DNA of 23,940 nt from Rachicladosporium sp. CCFEE 5018 (taxonomy: Eukaryota > Ascomycota > Dothideomycetes > Cladosporiales > Cladosporiaceae), in the NCBI GenBank assembly GCA_002077045.2, contig KZ111146.1, positions 609,918 to 633,857 of the forward strand. The letters are read 5' to 3'. The notes under the pieces were generated by a model that was not told where the DNA came from, made no database searches, and saw nothing but the letters and a program-made list of their open reading frames with translations. Below are positions 9,254-19,130 of the stretch, in pieces; the first letter of the stretch is position 1; each line of letters begins with the position of its first letter. Made by a program: the position numbers and the translations under genes.

Positions 9254-11086
9254 ATGGACCCTGTTACAGCGGCTGGCATTGGACTTAGCGTCACTTCAAT
9301 AGCATTGCAGGTGTTTTCCGGCTGCATCAAAGGTGCGTTCGCAGGGTAGTGCTAGGCATGGCGTTCTTACCACTGACTTCCATAAGGGTATCAATTGTTC
9401 ATCGACTGTCGAGATCTGCCAGTCACGTACGAACACCTGAGGACCCGTTTGCGAATCGAACAGACACGCTGTCTGCAATGGGGTGAGAGCGTCGGTCTCT
9501 TGGAGGATATGCTAGACGAGCCGAGTAAGCTGTTACAGCTGCACCACAATCTGATCTTCGACATTCTACAACAGGTACAGTCGTCCTTCCGATCATGCCT
9601 CGTAGTGACGACGAAGTTTGATCCGCACATCCGTAACAGGAGCCCTTCGGTGCTCGCACCACGGCAGACGCCCATAGCTCCTAGGAAATTGAGCTTTCTC
9701 GACAGAACATTGGCATTCTGGGAGAAGGGAGGTCGTGTTGCAGGTCGACTCGAGTGGGCAATGCTCAAGAAGGACGGCTTCGAGAAGCTGGTCGTGCAGC
9801 TCATCGAATACAACAATAGGATAGAAACTTTCCTGGACCGAAGCACACTCAAGGACTTGCGGACAATGCATGTGCAGTCAAACTTGGTGCTGCTCCAAGT
9901 GACGGATCAGGTGACGCAGCTGCGTGATCTTGTGCAAGCGCTGAAGCTCGGTGCGCCTGCAGCTACAACCAGCGGGGTGCAGACCCTCTCCCGGGCATCG
10001 ACGCTTGTGCAAGAAGATGACCAGGGAAAAGGCGAACTCACCTTGCTCTCTCTAGCAACATTCAAGACCCATCATTTGGAAATGACCAAGCTGAACGGCT
10101 CCATTAACATTCCGATGATATCTATCGCTAGCGTCAAGCTTGATTTTGTAGATCAGCGAAGCATGAGGCAATTCGGCCGTCTTGGTCCACGTAAAGTGTG
10201 GCTCGAATGGCGCGAGGATTTCGGTGACTTTGACATGCCCGCGGACTATGCCCATAAGGTGGAACAACGAATCCAGGCTCTAGCGGCCGTACTGTCCGCA
10301 AAGGACAAGCCAACCGAAGTCTGTTCGCCAGACTGCCTTGGATATGTACGCACCAGTGACGATAAGCATGGTGGAGCAGACAAATTTGCACTTGTTCTCA
10401 GCCAAGCCAAAGCAGCCCAGGATGACACCACACTCGTCTCGCTCCGGCCCCTACTCAACAAGCGTCTCGGCATCGCTCTGGACGTCCGCATAGCTTTAGT
10501 GAAGCGACTGGCGGAGGCACTTTTGTCCCTACACGCAGTCAATTGGATCCACAAAGGCATCTGCAGCGACAGCATTCTCCTGCAGAAGAGCCCTAACGGC
10601 TTTTTCATCATGAAGGATCCCATTCTTTCCGGATTCGAAACCTCGAGACCAGCCCTACCAGACGAAATCACAGTCCCGTACGCTCGTTCGGAGGAGCGGG
10701 ATCTATATCGACATCCCGATTTGCACACGATGGATTCCTCGAGGTCGAAGAGATCTCACGACATCTACTCTTTTGGCCTGGTCATGATTGAGATCGCACT
10801 GTGGCGACCTATCGAGCAGATCGTCAAGCTAGAGGTCCCTTTACGGAGGCGCGAGATTGGAAAGCTGCGCTCTTCCGTCCTGGATGATCAGAATTTTGTC
10901 TTTGCAGACGTCGCTGAGCGCGTTGGATGGCGGTACGCCGACGTCGCGCGAACGTGCATTTCGGGAGGCAAGCCAATAGGCATTATCGATGACAATGACA
11001 ACGAGGAAGATCCTGCCGTCGGCTCGCGTATGATCAGCGCTTTTTTCGAGAACATTTTGCTCGAATTGAGGGCGTTGCTCGTCTAG
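9254..11086 (+). CDS. HeLo-domain protein with C-terminal pseudokinase
   Basis: Two exons, 9254-9332 and 9387-11086, give 592 aa. The 54-base intron has a CTGAC branch point, and the join restores the typical HeLo start: a hydrophobic first helix (AAGIGLSVTSIALQVFSGCI) followed by KGYQLFIDCRDLPVTYEHL and RCLQWGESVGLL. HeLo domains (about residues 1-215 here) are helical bundles known from HET-S, where they insert into membranes and kill the cell. After a linker, residues about 290-590 look kinase-derived: a helix leading to LHAVNWIHKGICSDSILL, then LYRHPDL and HDIYSFGLVMIEIALWRPI. The catalytic Asp of HRD is missing (HKG, 415-417) and SGFE replaces DFG (441-444), so phosphotransfer is unlikely. 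Such HeLo plus kinase-like proteins form a common, mostly uncharacterised fungal family. It lies divergent from the active kinase gene on the minus strand. Confidence 0.9.
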
Positions 11087-11258
11087 AGCTTAGGCGAGGT
11101 CCAGATTCCACTCTTGGTTCGGATGGCGCCAGCAAGTGAGCGACCGTAGCCGCAGGCAATGTGGAAGGGCCTGACGAGATATCCTGCAGACAAGTCTATA
11201 CTACGCCTTTCCTTTACGCTACGAAATGCCGTGGTGACATTACTTTCGTCATACCCAT

Positions 11259-14258
11259 CTAAGCCGTCTCTCCAATCTTGGCCAACGCCTTCAAACTCCC
11301 CAGACTAAGCGCCAACCCTTGGCTCCGACTTCGTATCCTCATAAAGCCCGTGACAGGCCCGTTGTCGCCTTCTTGCTCCACTGACAAATTCGCCAGTGCA
11401 TCCTCGCCTATACATCACAGTCAGCAAACCACTCACGATCAGCAATGCCAACGCAAGATTAACATACCAAACACACTTCTCGCATACAAATTCGCGCTCA
11501 AAAACTGGCACTCCCCGCCCAAACTCGCCTCAGGCGTCAAACAACTCATGTTCGTCACCGCCATCAATCTGGCAAGAAAATCCCTCAACCCCTTGCCCTT
11601 ACCCATCTTTGCATTAATATTGACCTTGTTCTCCCATTCGAATTCCGTCCACATGCTCCGGAACTGTGTCTCGGTACAGTGCGCAGGGACGATGTAGTCC
11701 ATGATATCGACATGAACGTCGTTCAGGATCACCACCTGCGTGTCTGTGGAGTGTGCGCCATCGTAGACCACGTTGCCGAAAATGACGCCCGTGTCGGTGG
11801 AGGAGACTTTGATGGTTGCTTGCACGTTCAGGAAGTCTAAGGCCGGGAGATTCTGGGTTACCGGTCGCTCGACGACTTTCAAATCACCTAAAGTGGCGAA
11901 TTCAACGGACATGTTTTGAAGGGTTTCGCGGGTCTGGTTCACAAGCAGGACGTCGAGGATGATGTCGAATTGATTCACTTGCACGTATGCCTCAGCATAT
12001 ACCGGGTCAGAGAATCCCGTCAACTGCACGACGCGGCTGAGTTTCGATGTGAGGTTCTTGGTCGCGGAGGTGTCGTCGCCGGCTGTGGCCTTCTCAAGGT
12101 CTTGGGAGATTTCCTCGGCGCCATCAACGGCGGACTTCTTGCTGAACTGCCGAATGGAGATGTTGTCGTCTACTTGGATGGCTGTCTGGGCTTTTGTGAG
12201 GGCGTCTTTCTCGGCGCGGGACTTTTCCTCGACTTGCACCATTGCGCGGAATGCTTTACGGGTGTCTTCGAGGAAGGCGACTTCGAGGTCTTTCTTTTGG
12301 GAGAATTCGGCGAGGGAGCGCACGCAGGACATTATGCGGTCGATGGAGTCTTCGTCTATGGGAGCTTTGACGAATGGCGATTGACCCGCGCGGACGATCG
12401 AGATCATAATCAGCATTGCTTCGGCGCGGAGTGCGTTGGTTCTTCGCTCGTCAGACGAGATCTCGGAGTGGCGCATGACGAGCTTCGTGAGGGTAGATGA
12501 GAGGACAGTAGCGAGGTAGTAGTCGCCATCCAGTATGAGCTGTCGCAAGGGCGGCTTTTGCGCGGCCTTGACGGCGTCGAGCTTTGCTTTCGCAGATGCT
12601 TGACTTGTGAGTGCGCTCTCTGTCGCGTATGTGCCGTCTGCGAGTACCTTCCTCGATCCTGTGGGTGCTGCAGGCTTTGCGTGGCCGTTGATCTGTTCCG
12701 CGGGTGGCGCATCGCCGTTTGGCTGTTCCTCGAGTAGTCTTGCTTCGGATGCAACGATAGGGATCTCGCCTAAGCTGGCTCGAATGCGCTTCCATGCACC
12801 TTGGATATCGCTCTCCTCCAGTGAGTACTCTCCGACGATCCACAGACTGCCTCGGTAGACTTTGCCAGCACGTACTTCTCCCAGTGTTGCCACCAATCGT
12901 TCGACGATCGAGCTGCGCAGCTTTGGGAATTTTTCGACCACCTCCTTGACGAATGTGATCACATCAACCGCAGATGCATTATTGAAGTCGGCAATGAACT
13001 CCATCAGCAAGCCAACAACGCTCTGCGCAACCTCCGAGAACTTAATCGCGCACTGGTGTATCGAGTGGATGAGGAGTGATCGATACTCGTTGTTCTTCTC
13101 GTATTGCTCATCCACTGTCTTTGACAGCTCCTTCTTCAGCAGTAGCACGACCTCTTCCACATTCTTACTTGACACCATGTCCATAGCCAGCTCCAGCGAC
13201 TTTCTTCGCACGTCGAGATCGGGACTTGAGAGAACTCGCAGGATCTCCATCGTCAAGTCGTCCAATATACCCACGTTAGTCTTCCTCAGCTGGTTCACCT
13301 TCTCGAGCACAATGAGCTTGACGTTGTTGTCCGACTCCTTGATCGCTAGCTCGATGAACTTGGCTGCCGCAGCTTTCACAGCTACTGGGTTCGTTGTAAG
13401 TGCTGTGAGCGACGACGCTGCCTCGTATACTACCGTTGACTCCTTCGCCTCTAGCAAATCGAAGATGAGTCGTAGATACCGCGCCTTGTTCCCTTGGTTC
13501 TGCACCGCATCTTGGCGAATGAACTCCAGCTCCACCAACTGCAACAGCTCGCTTGCGTTTGGGATCCCCTCGAAGACTCCGCTCAAGTACTCCAATGCAT
13601 TTTCATGACTGATCCCGAGCAATGCCGCGAAAGCATTTCGCTTGCACGTGTTGTCGCTCTCTGATTCGAGGAATGCCTGGATCAGCTCAGGCGCATCGGG
13701 CATGAGCGACTCGGAGTGTTGGTAGATCGAGGCGATGGCGAAGACGGCATTCTTGCGGACGTAGGAGTGTCGGTGCTCGAGACATTGCCGTGCGGGGGCG
13801 AGGAGAGGCTCTATCAATTCTGGCTCGCGAAGCTTGGTGAGAAATCGAAGGGTATTGCCGCGGATGTACTCGTTTGCGTGTTGGAGATCCATTCGGATGC
13901 CATTACTGCTACTTGTCAGCTCAGTCCCCCCACTTGCCTGGTGATTGCCCTACCAAACCAAGATCATCTCCTGCTTCAGCTTGCCATTCGCATCCAGCTT
14001 TGGACAGACCTCGTAGTAGATATACAGCAACTTCTTCAGCGCCTTGCTCTTGGAAGGCATGACGAAGCGGATGATGTGCATGAGGAGGTCGGGCATAGCG
14101 TTGCCATTGAGCATGATAGTCAATACCCGTTTCATCGTCTCAATCTTGCTCTCATCGCTGCCTTTCTCCAACGCAGTCCGCAGCTCCTGCAATGTAGGCG
14201 TGTCTGCGGCATTGTCTTGGTGCACTAGGCTGTACGAGCTCTCGAGGAAGGTCGCCAT
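11259..14258 (-). CDS. SEC26: COPI coatomer subunit beta (SEC26)
   Basis: Subunit of the coat that drives Golgi-to-ER and intra-Golgi vesicle transport. Exons 14258-13954, 13905-11468 and 11407-11259 give 963 aa, the usual length. Exon 1 carries the conserved start (LIMLNG-type stretch TIMLNGNAMPDLLMHIIRFVMPSKSK). Splicing TG|T gives CNGIRMDLQHANEYIRGNT of the adaptin-like N-terminal solenoid, which continues with IRGNTLRFL, YVRKNAVFAI and SLWIVGEYS. A Pro/Ala/Gly-rich linker follows (around NGDAPPAEQINGHAKPAAP), then the coatomer beta C-terminal and appendage region with YIVPAHCTETQFRSMWTEFEWENKV. The last intron (11467-11408, GTATGT...TATAG) restores the family ending FGEDALANLSVEQEGD and RSRSQGLALSLGSLK. 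The stop faces that of the HeLo gene, 172 bases away. Confidence 0.97.
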
Positions 14259-14706
14259 GACGGATTATGGGTAGTGCGCCAGCATGCGGTCTAGAAAGAG
14301 TCCTTCCGCGTTCTGGAATCCAGGCAATTGTTCGGTAGAGGGACCAGTCGCTGTGTTCCCAAGCCACGCTTACTGAACTCTTAACCGATGTGGGCGATAC
14401 ACGAAACAATTTAGACGAGTTTCGTGGAACGGAGAATGAAGATGCGAATCCAGAAACGAAATTACGGAGTCTGAGAGGCAAGCTGGAGGATCACAGAGCG
14501 TGTAGTGTTCGCGACTCCCTGCCTTCAACTTTCGAGACTCGGCCAACGGAAAGCTGTTGTCACCAAGTCTTGGCGTGCATCCCATGTGAAGCAGACATTC
14601 GCCTGACCAGCACATGCAAACACAAGAAATCCGAAGCGATATCCCAGCATCGTGGCAAGATCACCATCTACGCGTTCAAACCGATCATTTCACCCAAGCT
14701 GGCAGC
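14259..14706. other. Divergent promoter region between SEC26 and Mago nashi
   Basis: These 448 bases lie between two divergent housekeeping genes. An open plus-strand frame (14390-14788) crosses the Mago start in the wrong frame and is not supported. No specific promoter element was recognised. Confidence 0.65.
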
Positions 14707-15506
14707 ATGGCGGCGACAACAGAGCCCTTCTACTTGCGCTACTAGTTCGCGAAACTGCCCCGAACGATGCGCATCAAATCGAGGCTAACATCAGCACTAG
14801 CTCTGGACACTCTGGACGATTCGGACATGAGTTTCTGGGTAAGCTATGCGCGAGCACGAGTTGCGACCAGCCACGGATCTAATCTGAGTCCCAGAATTCG
14901 ACTTCCGTGCGGTCGGCGATGGACGATCAGCGGTAGCACGATATGCCAACAACTCGAATTATCGGAACGATTCTTTGATCCGGAAGGAGAGTACGTTTCA
15001 TCTCTCCAAGTGCTGGGCATTGCATGGGGCTGATCACATTCGTAGTGTGCGTCAGCTCGCTGATGATCGACGAGATCAAGCGGATCATCAAGGAGAGTGA
15101 AGTGATGAAGTATGTTCAACGTTGCTAAAGTAATCTCGCCTAAGGATCGCAGCACTGACAGACTCACAGAGAAGATGACACAAAGTGGCCGCAGAAGAAC
15201 AAGGACGGTCGACAGGAGCTCGAGATTCGACTTGGGAGTGAGCACATCTCGTTTGAGGTCAGGCATTGCATTGGAGCTAGCTGTGTATCAGGAGATTGAC
15301 AGACATCCCAGACCGCCAAGATCGGATCGCTCGTCGACGTCAACGAATCTGAAGATCCCGAAGGCCTGAGGGTGTTCTACTACCTGGTGCAAGATCTAAA
15401 GGCGCTGGTATTCTCGTTGATCTCGCTGCACTTCAAGGTAAGACTGGAGCGAGCATTGAAGTATGTGCAATTGCTGACTGATGCCAAACAGATCAAGCCT
15501 ATATGA
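14707..15506 (+). CDS. Mago nashi homolog, exon junction complex core
   Basis: Forms a heterodimer with Y14/RBM8 that locks eIF4A3 on spliced mRNA. Seven exons encode 154 aa: 14707-14744, 14801-14838, 14895-14990, 15046-15109, 15170-15257, 15312-15437, 15492-15506. Conserved segments appear in order: EPFYLRYY, SGHSGRFGHEFLEFDFR, ARYANNSNYRNDSLIRKE, SSLMIDEIKRIIKESEVMK, DDTKWP, GRQELEIRLGSEHISFE, TAKIGSLVDVNESEDPEGLR, VFYYLVQDLKALVFSLISLHF and the ending KIKPI. All six introns are 54-60 bases with good acceptors and most have CTRAC branch points. The first donor, GTTCGC, is unusual but is fixed by the conserved YY-SGH join and by phase. The protein is about eight residues longer than the human one, partly from a small GDGRSAVA insertion. 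No single long open frame exists, so simple ORF calling misses this gene. Confidence 0.96.
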
Positions 15507-16016
15507 TCTCTGGCAATTGAGCAAGACATTGGCGCCAGGATTCCCTCCCCTCGTAGGGCAACTCTCCTCAGAGCATTCACACCCACATCACTGTGAGGCC
15601 TTCTGAGAAGGAAGGCTGTCACAGCGAGACAGCGGGAGTTGCGGTCTCCACCGCACTGCGCGCTCCAGTCGGTGGTACATGCACTCTGCACATGCGCAGA
15701 AGGTCACATCATGATTCAACGAGTACAGGGCATGTAGAGTTTCCTGAGGCTGGCCCCGGCGCATTGGACTCCGGTTCACCCCAGATTTCGGCCCGCAATA
15801 GCGCTAGCATTCTGGTCGGATTCCGTCATGCGGACGACGGAGTGTTGATGCTCGAGTCGCGCATTGGGAATAGCAAATACAGACCATCACCTTTGCACCA
15901 TATACTACCTCTTGAGCCTTCATTCTTGGCACTTATACATATCTCAAGCCCCATCATGCGTCCTTGACCGTCCAAGTATCCTCTCCTACCATCCCAATAG
16001 GTCACACGACCCCAAC
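15507..16016. other. Intergenic region between Mago nashi and GID4
   Basis: These 510 bases should hold the Mago 3' UTR and the GID4 promoter. The GID4 frame stays open back to an ATG at 15864, but that extension has no family likeness. No RNA gene or repeat was seen. Confidence 0.6.
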
Positions 16017-17127
16017 ATGCCTACTCCAGACGAAACGATTCTTCCACCGTCACCACCACGCGATCTAGTAACAAGGTCCTCATTTGTCAGCTGTCCCACA
16101 GACGACGATTGTGGATCGAGTGAACGCAATGCGCCTGGAGATGACAGCGATCTCGAGTCAGTAGCCGCGGCTGAGGATGCAGCGAGAATAGAAGAGGCAG
16201 TTCACGCGATCGCGCAACAACCGACGCCAGAGCCTGATACGATGCCAGTCGCAGTATACGAGCCTACAAGACCGCGGCCGGGGTCGAAGGCCGCGCGCAA
16301 TAAGGTCCGGGAGGAGGCGGTGTCCAGTCTTGCCCTGCGAGATGGAGCCGAGGATGAGCAGACGGGCAGTCGGGCACGAGATGAGGCGTCAGAGGCAGAT
16401 GAGATATACTACCTGAGCTCGCCGCCGGATCACGATAGGGTAAGGGCATGCGCACACGAGTAATACAAGATGAACAAGACTAACGAAGCGATGCACTGCA
16501 GCTCGGACCCAGCACGACGACGACCTACCTCTACCCCGGCAGTAAGTTCCAAGGCACGCAACAATCAGACCGACAAGTCTACGACGTCCAAGTCGAGATC
16601 AAAGACGTTGATATAGCCGAGTCATTCATCTGCGGTTATCTTCGAATCCAGGGTGCGCATGCTCTGATCTTATTCTCCAGTACTCTACTAACAACATCAC
16701 AGGCCTAACAGACGACCACCCAACCCTGACAACATTCTTCGAGGGCGAAATAATAGGTCCCAAACATCACTTCCGCACCGGCAACCCAGCCTGGGGCTCC
16801 AGCGAAAAAGTCGACATGCAACACTGGGAGAAGTTCCCAGCCTTCCGGCCACTAGCCGAAGCCTGCAGATCTCCGACCTGGACACTTCGGAATTACGCGC
16901 AACGAAAGCATCTCTTTATGCGATGGAAGGAGTATTTTCTTGTGCCGGACCATCGGGTGAAGACGATCACGGGCGCGAGCTTTGAGGGTTTCTATTACAT
17001 TTGTTTCGATCAGAGTGTGGGGAGTGTGAGTGGGATTTACTTTCATGCGAAGAGTGAGAGGTATCAGCAATTGAAGCTGGAGCATGTGGGGATTGGAGGT
17101 GGAGGGGCGGCGATGGAGTTTAGGTGA
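16017..17127 (+). CDS. GID4/Vid24, substrate receptor of the GID (CTLH) ubiquitin ligase
   Basis: Recognises N-terminal proline degrons and delivers gluconeogenic enzymes (in yeast Fbp1, Mdh2, Icl1) to the GID E3 ligase when glucose returns. Exons 16017-16439, 16502-16652 and 16703-17127 give 332 aa. Residues 1-140 are acidic, Pro/Ser-rich and probably disordered. The Vid24 beta-barrel follows: TYLYPGSKFQGTQQ, YDVQVEIKDVDIAESFICGYL, IQGLTDDHPTLTTFFEGEII, LFMRWKEYFLVPDH, ITGASFEGFYYICF and a closing EFR, matching human and yeast GID4 closely. I chose ATG 16017 because it begins the fungal-like PTPDETILPPSPP segment; an upstream in-frame ATG at 15864 would add 51 unlikely residues. A 62-base and a 50-base intron split the coding region. 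Confidence 0.96.
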
Positions 17128-17392
17128 TGAGGCTGAGGAGAGGCAGGGGAGGGAGAGGCTGTGAGAGAATATGAGAGACGACATTATGGATTGTATGAAG
17201 TGTTGTATAGCGTGGCAATGTGTTGATATCTTCGATCACCCTACTTCCTCTCGCAATCGCTCCTGTAGTGCCAAGCATTGACTGCGACTTCACCTCCAAC
17301 TTAGTTGATCAAAGTCAGAATTGATTAAACATCCCTTCACCAAGAATCCCTTCAGCCTGGCAAGTTGGCCCTCACATACTTCTCCCCATCAC

Positions 17393-18494
17393 ATGACCAT
17401 GGGCGGCCCACCAAATAAGAAGCAAAAGCGTGAAGAGCACCGCAACGAAGCAAAAGCCGAAGGCGAATTGCCCAAGAAGAAATTCTATCGCCAACGAGCC
17501 CACGCGAACCCATTTTCAGATCATGCGTTGTCATAGTAAGACCCATTTTCCAATGACAGATTATCTCACCGGATCGTTTTACTAACATGTCTCCGCCCAA
17601 AGTCCCGCATCACCATCCCAAATGGACTGGTCCCCACACTATCCATCGTTCGTCGATACTAAGTCAAACGTCAAGCCTGAAGCCGACTCTCTGGACGCAG
17701 CCACGACACCAAAGCTAGATCGCCAAATCGAAATAGCAGATATAGGCTGCGGTTTCGGGGGTCTGCTCTTCGCTCTCGCCCCAAAGTACCCGGAAAGTCT
17801 GATTCTGGGCCTCGAAATCCGCACCTCAGTAACCGAGTACGTCGAGCAGAAGATCCTAGCCATGCGCGCACAAGCCCGGAACTCCAACTCGAAACCCGCA
17901 CTGCCCAAACCTGAGCCCAATGAGGATGTCAAAATACCGAAGCCCGAGCTAGACGACGATGCAAAGCCTGCACCCACAGACCTAGATTTAATGGTCTCCG
18001 GGCCCGTCCCGGGCAACTTCCAGAATATTTCAGTGTTGAGAGCCAACACGATGAAATTCCTCCCCAACCTCTTCCCCGCTTCCTCCCTGTCGAAAATCTT
18101 CCTCTGTTTCCCCGACCCGCACTTCAAAACGCGGAAACACAAAGCTCGGATCGTGTCACCAGGTCTGGTGAGCGAGTACGCGTTTGTGATGAAACCGGGG
18201 GGTGTTGTTTATACGATTACAGATGTGGAGGACTTGCATCTCTGGATGACTGGAGCGTTTAGGGGGAGTGGGGGTTTGTTTGAGGAAGTGCCTGGAGATG
18301 TGTGGCAGGAGAGGGAGGGGGAGGAGGGGTTGAACGGGGAAGGGACGGAGATGGGGGAGAAGTGGGAGGCTGAGGTGAGGGAGGATGTGAGGATTATGCG
18401 AGAGGAGACTGAGGAGGGGAAGAAAGTCACGCGGAATGGAGGGCAGAAGTTCGTGGGTGTCTGGCGGAGGGCGGCGGATCCGCCGTGGCCGTAA
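17393..18494 (+). CDS. tRNA (guanine-N7-)-methyltransferase catalytic subunit TRM8
   Basis: With Trm82 it methylates G46 in the tRNA variable loop using S-adenosylmethionine. Exons 17393-17535 and 17603-18494 give 344 aa. Exon 1 is lysine-rich and ends in FYRQRAHANPFSDHALS; the 67-base intron joins TA|T to give SYPASPSQMDW as in yeast. The SAM-binding loop ADIGCGFGGLL is at 93-103, GLEIR near 117-121, and the catalytic/tRNA segment CFPDPHFKTRKHKARI at 216-231, followed by TEEGKKV near the end. Two insertions lengthen it relative to yeast: a Pro/Lys/Glu/Asp-rich stretch at about 141-182 containing two imperfect KPE(P/L)(N/D)(E/D)D units, and an acidic Gly/Glu stretch near residues 270-295. A second in-frame ATG at 17399 is an equally possible start. 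Confidence 0.95.
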
Positions 18495-19130
18495 GGCGTT
18501 GCCTCGTAAGCAGAGTGACCTAACACCACACACTTCACGATGGCAGTACTTGAGCTCGATGTCGATTTTATAATGTTTTTGATTTCAGCATGCTACCATG
18601 ATCTTGCCGTCCTTTCTCCTGGCCGATGCCCTTCCTTTCCATCCTGCGAATCCCATCTAACCCGAAGCCCAGAACGCCGATAAGGAGAAGATGACCAGCA
18701 AGCATGCTGTAGTCGCGTCCTGATGACGCATGCATGACAGAAATATGAAATTGCCCCTGAGCGTCGGCGGCGACGCGGGAGGTGCGGCGGACCGGGATAT
18801 ACGTGATATGATTGCGAGGGGTATAGTGTGCTGTGAAGCAATGGCGCCCGAAGTGGAGGCAGCGAGGGGAGGCGACGAAGCAAAGGCGATCCAAAGTGTG
18901 TGCCGCGGCAGTCGCATCGTGTGCCCCTCCTCGTGAACAGAATCCAATATCTTCCTCAGCGCTTAGCCGCAAGACTGCCCTCAAGCGCGAACGAGCCCGT
19001 AGACGTCGACGACCGTCCATGGATACTGCGACGAAGCGCGCGTGCAGGCAGCTCGAGCAGGCGGCGGTAGTCTGTAAGCATAGCATAATTTAGCGACGAC
19101 CCCAAGAAGAGATGTGGCTAAGTATGCTGT
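18495..19130. other. Convergent intergenic region between TRM8 and cyclin B
   Basis: These 636 GC-rich bases lie between two facing stop codons. Overlapping open frames exist on both strands (for example minus 19086-18568 and plus 18833-19093). Their translations are arginine-rich or compositionally odd and match no family I know. A minus-strand hydrophobic segment (LLLIGVLGFGLDGI) is the only feature of note. Probably two long 3' UTRs. Confidence 0.55.

Noticed and set aside
11916..12500. Plus-strand 194-codon frame opposite SEC26, and similar frames at 12862-13608
   Set aside because: Antisense shadows of a confidently identified, conserved gene; their translations are low-complexity and match no known family.
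18568..19086. Minus-strand 172-codon frame with a hydrophobic segment near its end
   Set aside because: No recognisable family, overlapped by equally long frames on the other strand in GC-rich DNA, and placed between two convergent genes.
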